Below are positions 23,796-35,572 of a DNA stretch of 64,000 nucleotides, piece by piece (the stretch's first letter is position 1; each line of letters begins with the position of its first letter). The stretch spans positions 813,297 through 877,296 of the forward strand of contig JAMWET010000060.1 in assembly GCA_024036415.1 (NCBI GenBank), in the 5' to 3' direction. The notes under the pieces were generated by a model. The model saw nothing but the letters and a program-made list of their open reading frames with translations, had not been told where the DNA came from and made no database searches. The DNA is from Prochilodus magdalenae (Eukaryota; Chordata; Actinopteri; Characiformes; Prochilodontidae). Position numbers and translations under genes: made by a program.

Positions 23796-25987
23796 ATCAT
23801 ATGTTTAAGTCCAGAACTATTTAGGAATCTTGTAAGAGCATAGCCCGTTTGCCTGTAAATCACCCGTTTGCATTACTTCATTTCCTCATTAAGCAGGCAT
23901 GTTCCCTTAAATCAGCTCTTTTGTATTAGGGGCATCATTAGGTCAATCTTGAGCAAGGACATTTGAAAGAAAAGAAGAAAGTGGATGATGGATATAGAGA
24001 CAATGACCACGGTGTGACTCATCTTTTTATTCCAGTCGGCTTCATTCAGGCGGCTTCAGCTGCAGGCACAGCACTGTAGACCCCAGCTGACACCAGCACA
24101 CAGAAAGACACACACACACACACACACACCAGTAACAAACAGCTGAAAGAACCTTCCTCAATATTTCAATTAGCTAATTATTTCTTTTGTTGATTAACTC
24201 CTTAATTGGTTATTAAGCCCGAATGGCTGATGCAAAAAAGTCAAGACTTTTCACATGCAGACAAAATAAACAGGAATTAATAGTAATAAAAATAACCGAA
24301 TACTCTAAATTGCCAAAAACTGTGCTGTTGTATGCTACAGCAGCCCATTGTGCTTAATGGTATTTGGGCTTGTCCATTTGTGGACGTGTACAGGTCCATT
24401 TATTTGTATGCATAATTGTACATGTACAAGCTACAATCCACCAAAGCATATTTATCCCATTTCTATCCGAAATATAAACTTGTGTAGGTGAGGATGAGAA
24501 AATATAGAAAAGCCTTTGATCTGTGACTTTATGGCAATCTATATTTTGTAAACTGCAACAATTTAAATTGCATTAAGTAGTAATAAACTAAAAGACACAA
24601 TAAAAAATTGTCCTCACACAAAAGCAAAAGACCGGCAACGGTTCCTGGCTGATGATACAGGTTAATGAGAGGTAGTAGGAGAGTATATCTCCAGTATCAC
24701 TTTGTTGGAAAGACATACAGACCGTATATGTCTCCATGGAGATTAAGCAGATGTGCGACTTGCTGGTTGAGTAAAGCTCAGATAATGACCATTTGCTGAC
24801 TATGAATGATATTTCTAGCCGGCTGTCGTACTACCTCACAGTATCCAATACATTATCCCTTTTGTTCATGTCCATTTTGGCCTTGAATGTGATAGAGCAG
24901 ACCACATTAAAGACCAGTGGTGTGAAAGCAGACGCGCTTTAGTTACGCTAGCCCTTTCTGCCAGACCCCACTGCGTGATATTTTCGCTGCTGCCGTAGTT
25001 CTAATCGTTTACCCATTATGCTGTTGACAGGCTGTATTCCATTTGATGGACGCCCTTTCGAAAGGGTTTTGATGCCTGATGGAGCAACCCAGAAAGACGA
25101 GGAGAGTAAAGGGGGCCCAGCTGAGTGTCTGAAGTATTTGTCCCCCAAAGGGACACTACGTCCAACTCTCTATCTATCAGCCACCTTACTCAGCCATTCC
25201 TCACTCAGGCATCCACCAAACTGCCACCATCCATCATAGCAGGTGCATGGACGCCCCCTGAAGAGGTGCAAGAGTGAATGAGCTGGTGTGGACGTCTCAG
25301 ATGACGGATGGACAGTTTAAGAAGAGAAAGACATCAGTCGTCCACATTGTATACACGAGTGTTATGCTACACCACCAAGGTGATAGCACCTTTTGTCCTT
25401 CTTGGCAGGTCTCAAGGCTCCTGTAACACATTTGAAATAACTGTCGGTAGAAAGTCACATCAGATGGACCAGGTGCATAAAGACAAAGTATTACTTTCCT
25501 GATTTATGATCTCTGCGTTAAGATACACAGTGTATGGGATCAAAGCTTTGCAGGTTTTTGGACAGTCATGAAAACAAGAAATCAGTCACAATATATTGAT
25601 TTCAAATACGTAATGAATATAAAATGCAAAATCATTAGGTCAGTTATCCATGCAATTAACACTAATCAATATCGTGTGATCACTCTACTGGCGTCAGATC
25701 CCTAAAGAATTCACTAGTATTGACGGGATACAGTACTATGCTTTGATGACTGTCTGGCAAATTGCTTTGTTTACTGACTGGATGAGTATTTCTGTTCTTT
25801 TTAAAGCTACTCTGCAAACCAACTTTGTCTGCTCTTTGCAGCACAGTGGGAAGAGCTGTGCTGATTTAGAAAGAGTTTCGGTACATGATCAGGCAACTGC
25901 TATGAATGCAGTTAATTCAGTTAAAATGGTGAAAGCAGGTAGATGGAGAGGAAATATCAATAAATTAATATTAATGAGGTGCTTTAA
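23796..25987. other. unique DNA around a CA microsatellite
   Basis: Frame 25018-25239 and its opposite-strand partner are open, but I recognise no family. Confidence 0.5.
24106..24129. repeat. (CA)n microsatellite
   Basis: Uninterrupted AC run of about 11 units. Confidence 0.95.
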
Positions 25988-25989
25988 AA

Positions 25990-26025
<36 letters not shown>

Positions 26026-26033
26026 TGTATGTA

Positions 26034-26067
<34 letters not shown>
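25988..26067. repeat. compound microsatellite (ATGT)n(GT)n
   Basis: A short AT run, then about 13 ATGT units (to about 26040), then a run of GT to about 26067. Confidence 0.97.
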
Positions 26068-26070
<3 letters not shown>

Positions 26071-26631
26071 AACTAAGAGTCTAAGCACTAAAATGCCTTG
26101 GCACAACACTTTAGTGTTCGTTTAAAGATTAAAGATTGTTTGAAATAAGTGTTGTCCTGGTTCCTCATGGGATGTAAAGCATGCGTCCCATCATTAGTTT
26201 GAATTTATGCACCTTCAGTTAAGCGTTAGGGAAAAATTGGGAACAGCTTAGCTAAGTTCTGCAGACCAGACCAGGGTGGCTATAATTAGCCCACACCATA
26301 TGCACAAGACTGCTAATGTAAGTGCAGTCACTGCAAACAGTGTATTATGCTGTGATTAGCATTTTGTATGGTTAGCAAGGATGTCTGCTGATGAGAACAT
26401 TTTGCAAAGCTAGCTAGCAATAAGGCTTACCATAAGGATACATAAAAACTACTACACTCTAAAACTTCCACTTAAAGGAGCAGTGTGTAACCTCTAGTGA
26501 TAAAAATTGTAACCTATGGTAACATATAGTAAATTTCATTACCCCCTGATAAGTTGTCCTTAAAACGGATTATTTATTCTTTTACTGCTGGGAACATTTT
26601 TTAAGAACTTTCACCAGTTTCTTGTTCGGAT

Positions 26632-28860
26632 ATTCAATCAATCAATCAATCAACATTTATTTTTATAGCGCTTTTTACAACAGATGTTGTCACAAAGCAG
26701 CTTTACAAAGAATCTTTACAAAGAATCTGGTGTTCGAGCCCCCGATGAGCAAGCCGAAGGCAACAGTGGCAAGGAAAAACTCCCTTAGTTAGGAAGGAAG
26801 AAACCTCAAGAGGAACCAAGACTCAAAGGGGGAACCCATCCTCCTCGGGTCAACACCAGATACCATACAGCACTAGAAAGCAGAGTGTAATGTCTGATTA
26901 GTCTGTAATGATGTTGGTGGTTCATAAGATGGGTCAGCAGGCGCAGGCCATGCCTCAACAGGGCAGGACAGCCAGGAGCTCCGTGGTAGTAAGGCTCCCA
27001 GTGGCTCCCAGTCGGGGCAGATGAAGCAACAGCATCAGGCCACACAGGACGGGCAGCAGTTCAGCTCAGACAAAGAGAACAGACAGACAGTTAGCTCTGA
27101 CAGAAGACCTGAACACACTATACGATGTTAACAGAGTGCAGCAGTGACTCCGGCAGGCCTGGCTATTACAGCATAACTAAAAGGGAGAGCCAGAAGGTCA
27201 CACAGACATGAGGGCTCCCTGAGAAGTCAGCGCCCCTCTGCTCCACCGTCAACAAACCTGAGTGAACACGAGGAGCAGCGGGACGACAGCACCAACATTC
27301 CCAGTTTACCAAACACTCTCTGTCAGTGGACCCCTAGACCTGCACCTTTTATCTATCAGAAAGAAAAGACTAATTACCAAAAGCCTGACTAAACAAGTAG
27401 GTTTTAAGCCTGGACTTAAAGATTGAGGCTGTGTCTGAGTCCCGAACACTGACAGGTAGATTATTCCAAAGCTGGGGGGCCTTGTATGAAAAGGCTCTGC
27501 TCCCCGATGTAACTTTGTTAATTCTAGGCACTAACAGAGAGCCCGCACTTTGAGACCTAAGGTCACGTGAAGGCTTGTAGTACGAGATAAGTTCAGTAAG
27601 GTAGGTTGGAGCGAGGCCGTTTAGAGCCTTATACGTCAGAAGAAGAATTTTATACTCAATGCGGAATTTAACTGGTAACCAGTGTAAGTTGGATAAGACT
27701 GGGCTGATATGATCAAACTTCCTAGTTCTTGTAAGGACTCTAGCTGCAGCGTTTTGGACTAGCTGAAGTTTGTTAAGGCTTTTGCAGGAACAACCAGAAA
27801 GCAGGGCATTACAGTAATCCAGCCTTGAGGTAATAAAGGCGAGAACTAGTTTTTCTGCATCCTGTAGTGACAGTGCATTTCTTAATTTCGCAATATTGCG
27901 AAGATGTAGGAAAGCTACTCTAGTGATATTATTAATATGCTCATCGAAGGCCAAATCAGGATCAATTGTGACACCAAGACTTTTAACAGAGGTACCTGGT
28001 GTAACTAAGAAGCTATTTAGATTGAGTGGTGATGCAGACAGCTCGGTTCTAACACTTTTGGGACCAAGAAGAAGAACTTCTGTCTTGTCCGAGTTCAGTA
28101 GGAGGAAGTTACTTGACATCCAGTCTCTTATGTCTCTAACACAGTCCTCTATCTTATTAAGGTGAAGTGGATCATCTGGTCTAGCTGAGATATACAGTTG
28201 CGTGTCATCAGCATAGCAGTGAAAATTTATGTTATGGTTTCTGATTATGGTACCGAGTGGTAGCATGTATAAGGTAAATAATATAGGTCCTAAGACAGAT
28301 CCCTGTGGAACACCAAACTTTACTTTTGTGTGAGTGGACGATTGACCGTTTATATTTACAAACTGATAGCGGTCGCTTAAGTAAGATCTGAACCATGAAA
28401 GAGCTATTCCTGTTACTCCTACAAGATTTTCCAGCCTGTCTAGTAGGATGGAGTGGTCTATTGTGTCAAATGCTGCACTAAGATCCAGTAGGACCAGTAA
28501 GGATGAGTTACCTCTGTCAGCAAATATTAAAAGATCATTTACAATTTTCACCAGTGCTGTCTCGGTGCTATGATGAGGCCTAAAACCAGACTGGAATTTT
28601 TCATGGATGTTGTTCCTGTGCAGGTAGGAGCTTAACTGTTGTGCTACAGCTTTCTCTAAAATCTTTGATATAAATGGAAGATTTGAAATGGGTCTGTAGT
28701 TTGCTAAATCATAGGGATCAAGATTAGGTTTCCTAATTAAAGGCTTAATTACTGCTAATTTAAGGGATTTTGGGACGTAACCTAGGCTAAGAGATGAGTT
28801 TATTATAGACAGAAGAGGCATGGTTCCTATCTCACCTCAAATGGGACTATGGTTACATTC
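26632..28860 (-). mobile_element. L2-clade LINE, 5'-truncated, with 3' UTR and CAAT/ATTG tail
   Basis: Seen: a 483-codon reverse-transcriptase frame (27370-28821, minus strand) is followed by about 740 bp of 3' UTR that ends at 26634-26653 in a short tandem repeat (CAAT on +, ATTG on the element strand). The 3' UTR has the fish L2-type segments GCAAGGAAAAACTCCCTTAG and AGCGCTTTTTACAA. The endonuclease domain is absent, so the copy is 5'-truncated; the exact left end of the protein-side similarity (about 28840-28900) is uncertain. An in-frame TGA lies at 28837-28839. The element sits inside a TTAA-flanked MITE (26472-29258). Confidence 0.9.
27370..28821 (-). CDS. L2-type reverse transcriptase (partial ORF2, no endonuclease)
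   Basis: The product would copy LINE RNA into DNA at a nicked target site. Seen in 483 residues: [10 protein letters not shown] at 41-50, the palm motif [10 protein letters not shown] at 111-120 (Asp113 likely catalytic), [10 protein letters not shown] at 170-179, and the active-site box YADD at 203-206, followed by [10 protein letters not shown]. The C-terminal region has [32 protein letters not shown] and a final [16 protein letters not shown], as in fish L2 elements of the CR1/L2 group. The frame has no internal stop or frameshift over 1,452 nt, which points to fairly recent insertion. The apparent ATG at 28821 is probably just the first Met after the TGA at 28837-28839, not a true start, because the sequence upstream of the Met (GEIG) seems to continue the protein. 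The N-terminal endonuclease is missing. Confidence 0.93.
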   Translation of the reverse strand: MPLLSIINSSLSLGYVPKSLKLAVIKPLIRKPNLDPYDLANYRPISNLPFISKILEKAVAQQLSSYLHRNNIHEKFQSGFRPHHSTETALVKIVNDLLIFADRGNSSLLVLLDLSAAFDTIDHSILLDRLENLVGVTGIALSWFRSYLSDRYQFVNINGQSSTHTKVKFGVPQGSVLGPILFTLYMLPLGTIIRNHNINFHCYADDTQLYISARPDDPLHLNKIEDCVRDIRDWMSSNFLLLNSDKTEVLLLGPKSVRTELSASPLNLNSFLVTPGTSVKSLGVTIDPDLAFDEHINNITRVAFLHLRNIAKLRNALSLQDAEKLVLAFITSRLDYCNALLSGCSCKSLNKLQLVQNAAARVLTRTRKFDHISPVLSNLHWLPVKFRIEYKILLLTYKALNGLAPTYLTELISYYKPSRDLRSQSAGSLLVPRINKVTSGSRAFSYKAPQLWNNLPVSVRDSDTASIFKSRLKTYLFSQAFGN

Positions 28861-29258
28861 TGGCACCTGAGCCATTATAATTATTACTATAATAAACTGC
28901 TGGTGATTATAAAGAAGCTTGGTTTGATAGAGTAATAATCCTACCAGGATAATATCACAGAGTTTTATGTGCACCAATACAAATAAATATGCACTACCTT
29001 TCATTAGGGATTCATCTTCTTTCTACGTCCTCAGTGTAAAAATGCGGAACGTGAAAGACAGTGTGTGGTTTGTCCATCATGGAATACTGTAGCAACATTG
29101 CAGCTCTACATGCCAGCCTCGATTGGAAGATGAGCCGCTCCTATGTAGATATAAACTATTTGTAGGAAGTAGGTAATCATACACTAAACAAAACATTTAG
29201 TACATTGTATTCCATTTCTGCCCGTAGAGCCCCCAAATCTCACACACTGCTGCTTTAA

Positions 29259-32200
29259 AATATCAACAGTGATATTAAAGGGAAAGTCTTGATTTGAAAT
29301 CTGCATATATCTGCAAAATGACCAGTAAACATAAAAGGACCAGTGTGCACTTCTCTGCCATAATGGCGTAAACACATTTCAGGCCGCCAAAATTGTTCAG
29401 TATATCCTATAGCCTAAAACAATGTGCCTGCCATTAATTAGCATATCCATAAATATTTCATAGAATAACTTTTAAAGGTATTAAAGGGCTTGAAATGCAA
29501 CCGAAATCATTTTTGTGCTGTGCCGCTATGTGCATCCAAACTTATCTCTAATGCATCCTCAGTGATTAGATTTAATCACCAGCCATCAATTTTCACCTCA
29601 ACCACGCAATATTGCAGTCGATCTAAAAGACCTCTGACAGCATACGGCATGCTAACTAATGTCCACTCTGCTGAATTGTTCACAGATAAGCTAATGACAG
29701 TAGTTTCAGACATGGCTAGAGGCAGGGAGGGCACAGGGCTGTTCCTTCTGGCCACAGTCAGGCCATTGAAAGTAGTCAGCTGTGGCTAAACACGTCTCTG
29801 GATTAGCATCTAAATACAGATTTCCCCAGCCTCTGGGGATTGAGTCACATTCAGAAAAAGAATTAGAATTTATAAATGACAGCCATTACACACAACTGAA
29901 TTATGGAGGTTGGATGTCAGTTGGCATGTTTGTTGTAATTAGGTCTTAATGAGAGATTATAAAGTCAAATGGCCAGTTAGCGGCGACTTAATAGTCTGAA
30001 TGACATGTCTTGTTTGTCAGAGTCTGAAATTGGAGCTAATTCTATTAGTTTGATGAGTGTTTCCAGGAAAACACTCCAACAAACAACCAAAACAAAAGAT
30101 CCACCTCCTCAATCAAAGATATATAAACTAACCCACACCCACACCACAACTAAGCACACCCATGTCCTATGAGGGGATATTTCTAAAGGTCTAAGCTGAT
30201 TTTGTTTCAACACAGTGATTAATGATTTCATTTGGGAGAAATTTTGCCAGATTACTGGATGTGATATGCCACGATACAAACCACTGTGACTGTGTTATAG
30301 GACAGATGCTGTGGTCATCATGGAATTTAGCTGAACAGCCATCATAGAATTCAGGTCAGAATGAGGCATCCTACTACCTTTGAAGTTTGCCATACTAGTC
30401 ACATTCAATTGTTTGCTATCCGGTTAGGTCTAAAGGCCAATATATCATAAAACAAAGATTCTGATGTCATATGATGTAATACTATGATGTAATAGCACTG
30501 TTAAAGTTTTCACATGTCCCACAGACATGGAACCTAAACTTTAAACTGAATAAAGTAATTTCAGCCTTTAGTTCGGGCTACATGTGTAAAAATATATGAC
30601 GTTATTTCTGTTAGCCTGTGGGGTTCTGATAGTGTGTTAGCATTAGGCTAATGCCAGTGAACATTTGTTGGCTGTTCTTGAATAAAATATGAATAATATT
30701 TATTTTTGGTGTTTGTAACAGAACCCTGAAACTGGTTAAACTAACATTTATACACACAGTCAGATGTAACTAGAACTTCCAGAAGGGCCTAGAGGGACAT
30801 TTGTCCCCATACAACTGGTTCTACCTAATGGGTTGGTTTACCTGCCACCTTCTAAATCTTGGTAATTAACAAATCTAGTCTAGATCAGTCCTGATCTTGG
30901 ACCAATGGGTGAGCTTGCTTGGCTGTCTCTAAATTGGAGAGTATTCTGGTTGGATAGTTTTCTAGTGATTGTGATCTTGACCAATTTGTTCTGATCAAAA
31001 CTTAAATAAATCAAAAGATATGAGGTGTGCCTCAACCTTGGCCGCTGTACCAGGGAGCCAATCAGGTCAGAGATCTCTTACATACTTCAGTCTTAACATC
31101 ACAACGACACTGTTTAGTACTAAGGCACAGTGAGAGGTTAGAAAACGGTCAGGTAAAATTAACTGTTTCATCACAAGACTCAACAATGCTTAACAGTCAT
31201 ATAATTAGATAATATCAAACTAAGAAATATCAGATCTGCCAATAGCAGAGTATAAATAAAGAGTAGCGGTGGGTTATGGGTTAAAAGTAAAACCCCTCAC
31301 ACAGTCAATCTGGAGAGGTTTAGCACCTAGTCTACATGTCAATGCCAATTAATCCCTGCTATCGCCTTTTAAGGGTCAAATCGATAGAGTTGCCACGTCT
31401 GGTTGTAGAGGGATTAAGGAAGCATCTCAGTGTTAGGCCCGGCTTTGGGCAGATGGTTCTGGGTTAGTGAGGTATTGAGAGTCAGGTCCTCTGGTGGGTT
31501 CCACCTGCCCCCCCAACTCAGTCTCTGCAGTGAGTTGCACACATCTGGTCATTAGTCCTCAGCTGGTGAGCGAGACTTTAGCATGTGCAATTCCCTTAGC
31601 AAACGGCTCGCATATCTCTCAGATGAGCTAGTACAAACATTAGGAACACAAGCATACTACAGCTAATGCAGATCACAGGCATGTTTTACTTCTGCAGTTC
31701 AACTGAATTAGACCCTAACTATTTTTTGGCTGTATTATATTTGACCCAATTCATGATCACGATACACAATCAGGAAGGCCTCAGGGGACTTCAGGAGCTG
31801 GAAGTAATATTTGGCTGCTCCATAGACATAAGCTATGTAACACAACACGACCAGACCAAGGGCTCCAGTCAACATGTTTTATACGTCCCTGACATACTTT
31901 CCACTCCGCACCGTGGAGAGCATCAATCAGGACAGGTCATGGCTCGCAGTGTAGTGGGAATGATTTGCTGCCCTCCACTTTTTTTTTACAAGAATGCTTG
32001 TGGCATTTATTTCATACTATCGCTTCTCATTGCCTTTCCCTTTTACAAATGCCTATAAATGTTTAACTGTGCTTCTAATAGAAACTGATTAATTAGATGT
32101 ATAAATGGCACAGCAAGTATAAACTACAATGGGGTATACATGCTGAGCATGAATAAGATCGCTCTGCTAAATCGCTATACTAAATGCTGTTTCAGCTTAT

Positions 32201-34470
32201 TGGTATATGGTACATACAATGTCAAAATTAAATATATTTAAAACATCTAACATGCATATTTATAATCAGCTGATTTTTGAACATGGTACAGTTAATCATT
32301 TAAGTTCTGGAATATTTTAGACCAGGTCAAGCTTCCGGTCAAGGTCCCACCACATCAAATCCCCACTTCTAATATATAGCTTGTTGCTTAAGATTGTTTG
32401 TCTATTTTTTGCCCATTTAAAAGCTCTTGTTACCCTTTCAATTTAGTGAATATTATCCATATGATGGACAGACCCATAGAATTGGTCCAAAACTGCTTAG
32501 AAAAATAACTCATTATATGAATCTCCACTGCAAGTCTGGAAAGCTGTTGTTATATCCTCCTGTAAAGCTCCATTTTGGATTTTTTAAGGTTTATCCTAAA
32601 GTAAAACATTGAGCTAAAAATAAGGAAAACCTTCTATGAGGTTTTCTATGGCTGTAGTTTCACAAGGTCAGCCACAAGCTCTTGTTTTAGCCGGACGTTT
32701 AGGGGCAGAAGTTTTTTTTAAACTGAGCTACAGAACAATGAGGAACAAACTGGCACACGCATTGGCAAACATGAGAGGATATCTAGTTTAAGAGGCACTA
32801 AATAACTTATGAAATAAGATATGATCATCTGAATCTCACAGACGGTGAAAGACCTGGCAGTCTGATCCTGTCAGGCCAAATAAAACTGGTGTTTGGTGCA
32901 ATTTCAACATGAGCATGAATACTGCGGTATATATTCTGGGACACAGTATAGGTCTCCAGTAAGGCTGTAGACTCACTGCGAGATCACCTCTCCTCTTTGT
33001 GGCTCTCAATCTGTTTGAGGGACTACTTGCCTAGTGCAGTTGGCCTTGAAGCCCAGGGGCAGGGACATCAGGGGGCAGTGTAGATTCCTCAGGGAGAGTC
33101 CTGTTTGCAACACTTTCACCCGCTTAATAAGAGAGGTGCAGACAGAGCATGGCGCGAGGCCAAGCTGAGGAACTTCTGCGATAGCTGCCTAGAGAAACTC
33201 AGAAACATGCTAACTTTTTTCTCCAGCCCCGAATCCCGTATGCAAAGCCTACCATGTTATTAAAAAACGAGAGACACATTGTCCTCTTAGCCCCAATATA
33301 GAGCAGGTTTACGGCCTCCAATAAATCCAGTTATTTGGCTTTGCGACCAAAGAGTGGTTAATATGATTCTCGCGCTGTCTAAAGCACTGTCCTGTAGAAC
33401 CGGTGCCCTGGTTTGAGATAGGAGGTATTTCTGTGCCGGAACAAAGCTGTTGATGGTATTTTCCGCAGCAGTCTGACCCAGCGCAGGATTCCAGAGGCAC
33501 ACATTAAATTACAGCCTACAAGCTCTGAGAGCTCTACATGATTTCCACCAAAGATATACAGACAATTTCACGGGGGAAGCAGGGGGAAAAACTAGCTATC
33601 CACGTGAAAGAAAAAGTTGTTTATTTTTGAATGTCAGAGCCAAAAAAATATTTGAATAAAAGTATTTCAACCTTTCCAAAGTCTGGCCGTAAAAGAAAAT
33701 TCATCTGTGCTGTTTCATATACATTAGCCCATTTCAGAGATTTAGAGTGGTTCCACCAGTATATGACATATTTACTGCATTAGATACACACATGCCTGGT
33801 GTTCCAAAGGCCCGTAGTCATGAATAAAGCACCACTTCAAAGATTTTATTGCACTGTTTTACAGCTTGCCATTTTCTCTTAGAAATTATGGGCTAGATGC
33901 ACTCCCAGTTATGTTCTTACCACGGACACCATGTTTGCATTTCTCCGTGATGTTTCACTTCACATAATTAATGTTACTACTTCCATTTCTCCTCTCTTTG
34001 CAGTGCTTTTGGGGGAGAGGGGCGCGGGGAGAAAGAGAGGAAGAAAGAAAGGAGGAAAGACGCTGGAGCAGGGCTGAGGGGAGTCGGTGAATGCTGCTTA
34101 TCTGTGCAGCATAAGGAATCTTAATTGTCTGCTATGTTTCTCCCAGGCTGCAGAGTCAGAGCGCTCTGCAGTCTCAGCTCAGCGATCAGGATTAAGAGCG
34201 GAAACAGTGCCGTGTCTGGGATAGACATGAAAGACAAGGGGAGCCAACAAAACGGAAAGTAACTGCTGAAGAATAGTCAAACCTACGCCTCGGTATGTCT
34301 CACAAGGCACACAGCACAATACAACATATTTGTTTTGACAACGCAGTGCATTTGTTTACACAACACTCTTTTAACTATTGTTAGAAAATAAACTCTACTA
34401 TGACAAAAAATATGAAGTATTATCAGGTTTAGTTGCCATACATTCTCTTTTAACAGTGCTGCTTTAGAAG
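29259..34470. other. unique intergenic DNA
   Basis: No gene. The part at 29815-30090 (TGTAATTAGGTCTTAATGAG, GAGCTAATTCTATTAG) is a candidate conserved non-coding element. The 130-codon frame 31666-32058 shows no family motif. Confidence 0.45.
32460..32592. repeat. possible diverged fragment of MITE family 1
   Basis: Weak similarity to the internal and right part of the family (GGTCCAAAACTGCTTAGAA; CTCCTGTAAAGCTCCATTTT). No terminal repeats are visible. It may be coincidental. Confidence 0.3.
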
Positions 34471-34995
34471 TGTTAGGCAAAAAGACTTCGAGACCGACGT
34501 GTGCAGAATTAAAAAACCAGGAATGGTTTATTTACAACCAGGCAATCTCAGCAGGCACCAGAAAACAGCGAAACAATGGGAGAAGCTAAATCAGAGCCAG
34601 GGACAGGTGGAGGTCAGAACCAGGTAGTACAAGCAGCGAGGGCAAACAAGTTTAAAGGGGAAGACAGAAGCGGAAAACCAAAGAGAGAAAGCAGAGATTT
34701 AAACCGGAGAGTCAGAACACGAGCAAAAGGGATTAGGCGAAAGAGTAGTTGAGGAACGAAGGCACTACGAGAAAGGACCGCTCAGGATTGCTAAACAATG
34801 TTTTACAAAGCTTCGCAGGGAACACAGCCTTAAATACAGGCAGTAATTAGATACAGCTAAGGTTAAAACTCGGGCGATCTAGAGCGAATCACGGAGTCCG
34901 AACGGGGGCGCATAGACATTACGTCATCGAGCGTGGCACTCTGGGAAGTGGAGTCCCAAAAAGCGGAGAAGCCGGGGAGACGCGGAGGTGTGACA
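34471..34995 (-). mobile_element. solo LTR of a Ty3/Gypsy-like retrotransposon
   Basis: Seen on the minus strand: it begins TGTCACACCTCCGCG and ends CTTTTTGCCTAACA, so it has TG...CA termini over 525 bp. A TATA-like TATTTAAGG lies near 34828-34836 (reverse strand) and a polyadenylation signal AATAAA at 34528-34533, followed by a short region to the end, giving a U3-R-U5 layout. No internal gag or pol region lies on either side, so this is a solo LTR left by LTR-LTR recombination. Flanking 5-mers (agaag / tcaag) match only partly, so the target duplication has decayed or differs. Assignment to Gypsy rests on overall resemblance to fish LTRs and is inference. Confidence 0.72.
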
Positions 34996-35356
34996 TCAAG
35001 CTGCTTTCTAAAAGCTTTTCAGCCCTTAAACCTTAACGCCCTGTATGTGAACCTATATATGGCTTCATGCATATCTGCACTGATGCATGTTATTCATTTT
35101 TCAGTGCCTGAAAAAACACACGTGCCGTAGAAACGTTCAGATGTATTTTTCCCTCATGAGTATGGTCATCCTAATGAAGTGTTTACTACAGCTTCCATTC
35201 AGGAAACTCGCTTTCAGTTTGTTTCAAAAAAATCTGCAGGGTTATTTTTCCACACATTCAAAGTTCAGCCTTGTGCCATGAGTTCTATAAAGAACATTGT
35301 GCATGGTGAAATGATTCAGAGTTTTTTCAGCTTGATGGATGGTGCTGTATATGGTC

Positions 35357-35572
35357 TATATCGTCGCTGTCCAAAGAATTTTTGTTGATTTGTACTTTTA
35401 TACATCATTTGAACACAGTAGCTGCTGTTTACACTGTAAACAGTGTAAACGCTATTTAACAAATTCATATCAATGGAACAACACAAATGACAAAAAAACG
35501 GCATTACATTACAATGAAATTAGTTTTTTGTGCTCCACTGTAAAGTTGCCATTTTAGAGATTTGATAGATGC
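35357..35572. mobile_element. MITE family 1, copy C (degenerate)
   Basis: The left end TATATCGTCGCTGTCCAAAG is intact. The centre is diverged, with a local palindrome GTTTACACTG-TAAA-CAGTGTAAAC at 35427-35450. The right end TAAAGTTGCCATTTTAGAGA is eroded and lacks the terminal GGACAG...CGATA segment. Confidence 0.65.

Larger units (their letters stand above)
26472..29258. mobile_element. TTAA-flanked MITE interrupted by the L2 element
   Basis: Seen: the left end TTAAAGGAGCAGTGTGTAA starts at 26472. The right end reads CACACACTGCTGCTTTAA (29241-29258), which is its inverted counterpart with one or two mismatches. The left arm is about 160 bp and the right arm about 400 bp, with the L2 insertion between them. 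Short fish MITEs with this type of end (AAAGGAGCA...TGCTCCTTT) are common. TTAA at both ends suggests a piggyBac-like target, but the family was not verified. Confidence 0.6.

Noticed and set aside
25988..26067. CRISPR-like tandem structure
   Set aside because: Units are 4 bp and 2 bp with no spacers; it is a microsatellite in eukaryotic DNA.
27896..28165. 89-codon + strand frame
   Set aside because: Antisense shadow of the L2 reverse transcriptase.
31666..32058. 130-codon + strand frame
   Set aside because: No recognised motif, no splice-site support, and composition like the neighbouring non-coding DNA.
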